Source: Canna indica (lineage: Eukaryota; Streptophyta; Magnoliopsida; Zingiberales; Cannaceae). Taken from it: 64,000 nucleotides of DNA. The notes under the pieces are model-generated. The model had not been told where the DNA came from and did not search any database. It worked only from the letters and a program-made list of their open reading frames with translations. Positions 61,170 to 64,000 of this stretch are shown piece by piece. Where the stretch lies: contig CP136892.1 in the NCBI GenBank assembly GCA_034359265.1, positions 87,846,001 to 87,910,000 of the forward strand, given 5' to 3'. The first letter of the stretch is position 1. Each line of letters begins with the position of its first letter. The translations under genes were made by a program, and so were the position numbers.

Positions 61170-63027
61170 ACAGGAGCTGCAATCTCAAAGGGCCCCTCGA
61201 CATATATTGTTACCTTCACCTTCACCTTCACCACCATCATCACCTTCACCTTCACCTTCACCACCATCATCACCTTCACCGCCATCATCACCATCTCGGC
61301 GAGTTTCCTCGTCGAAAGCATCAACAACTGCACCCAAACCTCCACCTCAAAAATCACTAGAAGCTGAACAGGAGCTACAATCTCAAAGTGCTCCTCGATC
61401 TATAATTTTACATTCCCCTCCACATTCGCCGCCGCCATCACCACGGAGAAGTGCTGATGAAGTACCCCAGAGGCAACAGCAGCAACCTTCTCCGAGGGAA
61501 TCCCCTCCGCTTTCAAGTCAAGCCTCACCAAGTTCAAGCAAGGAAGACCCAACTACAAGTACAGATTCTCCAGCTCGATCACAAGATGTTGCCCAGCCAC
61601 AACCAACTCAGGGAGTTTCTCAAACCCAATTGCCTTTTTTACAAACTGAAATGCCTGAAAAGACCATAGAACCTAACTCCTCAACTGACCAGCAAGAAAT
61701 CCCGTCGCAGATATCCCTACCTTCCCAAGCTCCAAAACAACTGGAACCGAACTCTACGTCGATAGATACAGGAACCCAAACCCCACAAGTCATACAGGAC
61801 TTGAAATCAACTCAGGGAGATTCTCAAACCCAATTGCCTTTACAAACTGAAATGCCTAAAAAGACCATAGAACCTAAGTCCCAAAATGACCAGCAAGAAA
61901 TCCGGTCACAGATATCCCTACCTTCCCAAGCTCCAAAACAACTGGAACCAAGCTCCACGTCAATAGATACAGGAACCCAAACCCCACAAGCCACACAGGA
62001 CTTGGAACCTAAAGCAGAAATACTAGTTCCTACGGATAGAACAACTCCAAAAGATACACCATTATCTGAACGTGAAACTACACTAGTGCAAGAGAAAAAT
62101 GTGGGACATCAAGATTCAGTAGCAAACACTCACCCTTCCCAGCTTCCGGAAATACAAGAATCACAAATCCAGTCAAAAAAAAGTGTTACAGACCTGACAA
62201 CAAACCAACAAACTCTAGTAGAAGAAAGACCTAAACAAGGTAATGAAGAAACCACAACAGAAAATCTAGATGTTACAAAAGATACAAGTCGTAGAAGCCA
62301 AGAATCAGAAGTAGATGAAATTAAAAAGGAACAACCGAAAGTAGATCCAGAACCACAAGATAACCCAACTGAGGAAAGAAAAGATAAAACAGAACTAAAT
62401 AAATTCAATGCAGAACCTGATTCCAGACTAATGCAAGTATTACCAGAAAAAAAAGATTCCAGTAATGAAGAAAATAAGGTTCTAAGAGAAAAAGAGAATC
62501 CTACATTGGTGCCTGATGTTCCACAAGGTTCACCAATTCTGGGAGACAATTTCCAAATAGGCAACTTGGTACGTAAGCTGAATATTAGGCATTCACGACG
62601 TGCAGCGCATGAAAACGGAATAAGCGTCATAACCTTAGCTGGTGAAAACAATGGTGCATCCATGCACATTGGACGCAAGACACTAAATGATACAGGCTTT
62701 CAGAGAGGGCACAAGATCGACGAGCACCCAAATGTAGAGAGCCTTGGCAAGAACAAAGCTCTCACAGAGAGATCTTCAAAGATAAATGAGATTCCACCAA
62801 TCAGAACAAGTATTAATAGCAATGTGCAGAGCATCAACAACTCACTGCTTCATGATAGCTCTTGCAGCCAAGAAGACCCAGGAGTTCATTTGACCTTGTC
62901 TAGTGAGCCAACTCAACTTGTTGATTCAAGGGATGAGATAAGACCATTCCAACATCCGAAGAGTGCTTTTAATACAACTACATCTCAAACCCTCTCCTAT
63001 CAACCAAATATCAAGAAAGGACAATAG
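61039..63027 (+). CDS. Long intrinsically disordered Pro/Ser/Gln-rich protein, unknown function
   Basis: A single uninterrupted 662-codon frame; its length and repeats argue that it is real. It begins with a strongly basic patch (MASQPKKRKRFRLWLWNRL). Then comes a Ser-Pro region (PSPSPSPPSSPSPSP), a Gln/Thr/Pro-rich middle, a Lys/Glu-rich segment (about 400-490), and a C-terminal part with GNLVRKLNIRHSRRAAHENG and ISVITLAGENNGASMHIGRK, the only stretch with ordinary composition. Two internal duplications are visible. One is KPPPQKSLEAEQELQSQ, repeated 66 residues apart. The other is a block beginning TQG.SQTQLP and containing SLPSQAPKQLEP, repeated 68 residues apart. There is one Cys. No known domain is recognised. 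The Ser-Pro block resembles extensin/arabinogalactan motifs, but this frame has no signal peptide. Confidence 0.75.
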   Translation: MASQPKKRKRFRLWLWNRLSGQASSQKQPKTQPKPPPQKSLEAEQELQSQRAPRHILLPSPSPSPPSSPSPSPSPPSSPSPPSSPSRRVSSSKASTTAPKPPPQKSLEAEQELQSQSAPRSIILHSPPHSPPPSPRRSADEVPQRQQQQPSPRESPPLSSQASPSSSKEDPTTSTDSPARSQDVAQPQPTQGVSQTQLPFLQTEMPEKTIEPNSSTDQQEIPSQISLPSQAPKQLEPNSTSIDTGTQTPQVIQDLKSTQGDSQTQLPLQTEMPKKTIEPKSQNDQQEIRSQISLPSQAPKQLEPSSTSIDTGTQTPQATQDLEPKAEILVPTDRTTPKDTPLSERETTLVQEKNVGHQDSVANTHPSQLPEIQESQIQSKKSVTDLTTNQQTLVEERPKQGNEETTTENLDVTKDTSRRSQESEVDEIKKEQPKVDPEPQDNPTEERKDKTELNKFNAEPDSRLMQVLPEKKDSSNEENKVLREKENPTLVPDVPQGSPILGDNFQIGNLVRKLNIRHSRRAAHENGISVITLAGENNGASMHIGRKTLNDTGFQRGHKIDEHPNVESLGKNKALTERSSKINEIPPIRTSINSNVQSINNSLLHDSSCSQEDPGVHLTLSSEPTQLVDSRDEIRPFQHPKSAFNTTTSQTLSYQPNIKKGQ

Positions 63028-63630
63028 CCAGAGGGCCTTTCTCTGTACCAACATAGAGCAATCAGGATTCAGGACAGTTCTCTACATTATAATTGCATGT
63101 AACTGTCAGTGTATCTTCAATGAGAAAAAGAATATAAAGCCAACTAAAGATGGCATCTAGAACACAACGTATAGAACTTATGGTGAAAAGTTGTACACAA
63201 ATGTTCATACTTGCACTTTGACTGTATCATTAAGAGATTAAATTTCTATATTGAATCACAGAAGCAATTACATTGACTGTGATGATGTATACATGAGCCT
63301 CTTCAAATAATACTTATGAAGCAAATCCCTTGGTCAGCCAAAAGAAGGAAGATTTGATTACATGAGATGTTCTTCAAGAATAGCGATAACAACCCCTTCT
63401 CAAGGTGATTCAATTTCTTGGTGGTACATTTGGAAAAAGGCATTAAAGCATATTACATGCATCTATGAGATAATCAATATATGATGAAGACAATCATTTC
63501 CTCCTCTAAAATTACAAACTTGACAAAACCCAGCAACCAAAGTCACTTTAGTAAAGATTATAGTCAGATATAAGGAAGTAATATTTGGAGAAGATGAAGA
63601 AATAATTATGTACCTCCCACGGACTACCAT
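63028..63630. other. Convergent 3' spacer before the tubby-like gene
   Basis: This span holds the 3' UTRs of the Pro-rich gene and the converging tubby-like gene. Nothing else is recognised. Confidence 0.5.
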
Positions 63631-64000
63631 TCATTCACATGCTGGCTTAGTGTCAAAGCTTGTCAAGCAGATTGCAAATGCTTGAAATGCAGAGAGTGGA
63701 TAACGATAATCCATGGTGAAAATGTCTTTTCCTATCTTCCCAAACTGGAGAATAACTTTTTCTTGCTCTGCTAGAGAAATATTGTAGGCAGGATTGACAG
63801 CTGCCACAAGCTGAAAGTTCTTCACAGAAGCCACTGTTACTCGTCCTCTGAAGTTCAAGCACCAGCACTGAAGCTGCTCATGCCATCTAGGGGCTTTATT
63901 CTTTAGAATGAGTGGCACCCCATTAGTCTGGACAGGTGCATGCGAGTCAGTGAGACTGGTAGAAGAAAAATCTATCACAGCTTCCTTGCCCTTTGACACA
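63631..64000 (-). CDS. Tubby-like protein (TULP), C-terminal exon, cut by the window edge
   Basis: The last exon of a plant tubby-like gene; the frame is still open at base 64000, so the 5' exons lie outside. The visible 122 residues carry the family's C-terminal signature: [19 protein letters not shown], then [16 protein letters not shown], then [20 protein letters not shown], ending in [16 protein letters not shown]. The tubby domain binds membrane phosphoinositides, and most plant members also have an N-terminal F-box (family knowledge). Whether an F-box is present cannot be seen. The first 30 visible residues ([19 protein letters not shown]) are the variable insert before the last tubby strands. 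Confidence 0.95.
   Translation of the reverse strand, partial: VSKGKEAVIDFSSTSLTDSHAPVQTNGVPLILKNKAPRWHEQLQCWCLNFRGRVTVASVKNFQLVAAVNPAYNISLAEQEKVILQFGKIGKDIFTMDYRYPLSAFQAFAICLTSFDTKPACE

Noticed and set aside
62130..62678. 182-codon minus-strand frame inside the Pro-rich gene
   Set aside because: Antisense shadow; its Ser/Leu-rich composition follows from the Glu/Lys/Gln-rich sense strand.

Overview
This is an ordinary nuclear window from a flowering plant. The genes are intron-rich with GT-AG introns. They belong to plant families (ZF-HD homeodomain, SCAR/WAVE subunit NAP1, P-class PPR, tubby-like, USP, bHLH), and many small transposable-element remnants sit in introns and spacers. The 5' ends of several coding regions are GC-rich (ZF-HD gene, PPR exon 1, USP exon 1) while introns and spacers are very AT-rich. 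With the very large NAP1 gene, this suggests a non-grass monocot, perhaps a palm; that assignment is inference only.

Layout: a single-exon ZF-HD homeobox gene (+, 912-1901); an eight-exon ATAD3 mitochondrial AAA ATPase gene (-, 2597-7547); a six-exon EAF6 chromatin subunit gene (-, 8406-12441); an AT-rich spacer with a 0.8-kb tandem duplication (13046-14707); the NAP1 gene with 23 coding exons (+, 16923-40701), whose introns hold at least six mobile-element remnants; a long spacer; a seven-exon bHLH gene (+, 45535-47458) with two upstream G-boxes, an overlapping uORF and a probable GC-AG intron; a spacer with a Mutator-like fold-back element and a solo copy of part of it; a two-exon PPR gene like NFD5 (+, 51910-56977) with a 1.15-kb PIF/Harbinger-type element in its intron; a four-exon USP-domain gene (-, 57548-58557); a long Pro/Ser/Gln-rich disordered-protein gene (+, 61039-63027); and the 3' exon of a tubby-like gene (-, 63631 to beyond the window edge).

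All exon boundaries were worked out by hand from reading-frame continuity, splice dinucleotides and remembered family sequence. Each multi-exon model closes in frame: ATAD3 634 aa, EAF6 159 aa, NAP1 1378 aa, bHLH 370 aa, PPR 705 aa, USP 220 aa. The genes are functionally unrelated and form no operon or cluster. I found no convincing undescribed multi-gene system. The most unusual items are the near-perfect 110-bp inverted repeat inside a fold-back element in NAP1 intron 13, the disordered-protein gene whose start is overlapped by a signal-peptide-like frame, the tandem duplication in front of NAP1, and the fold-back element at 49.2-50.5 kb.
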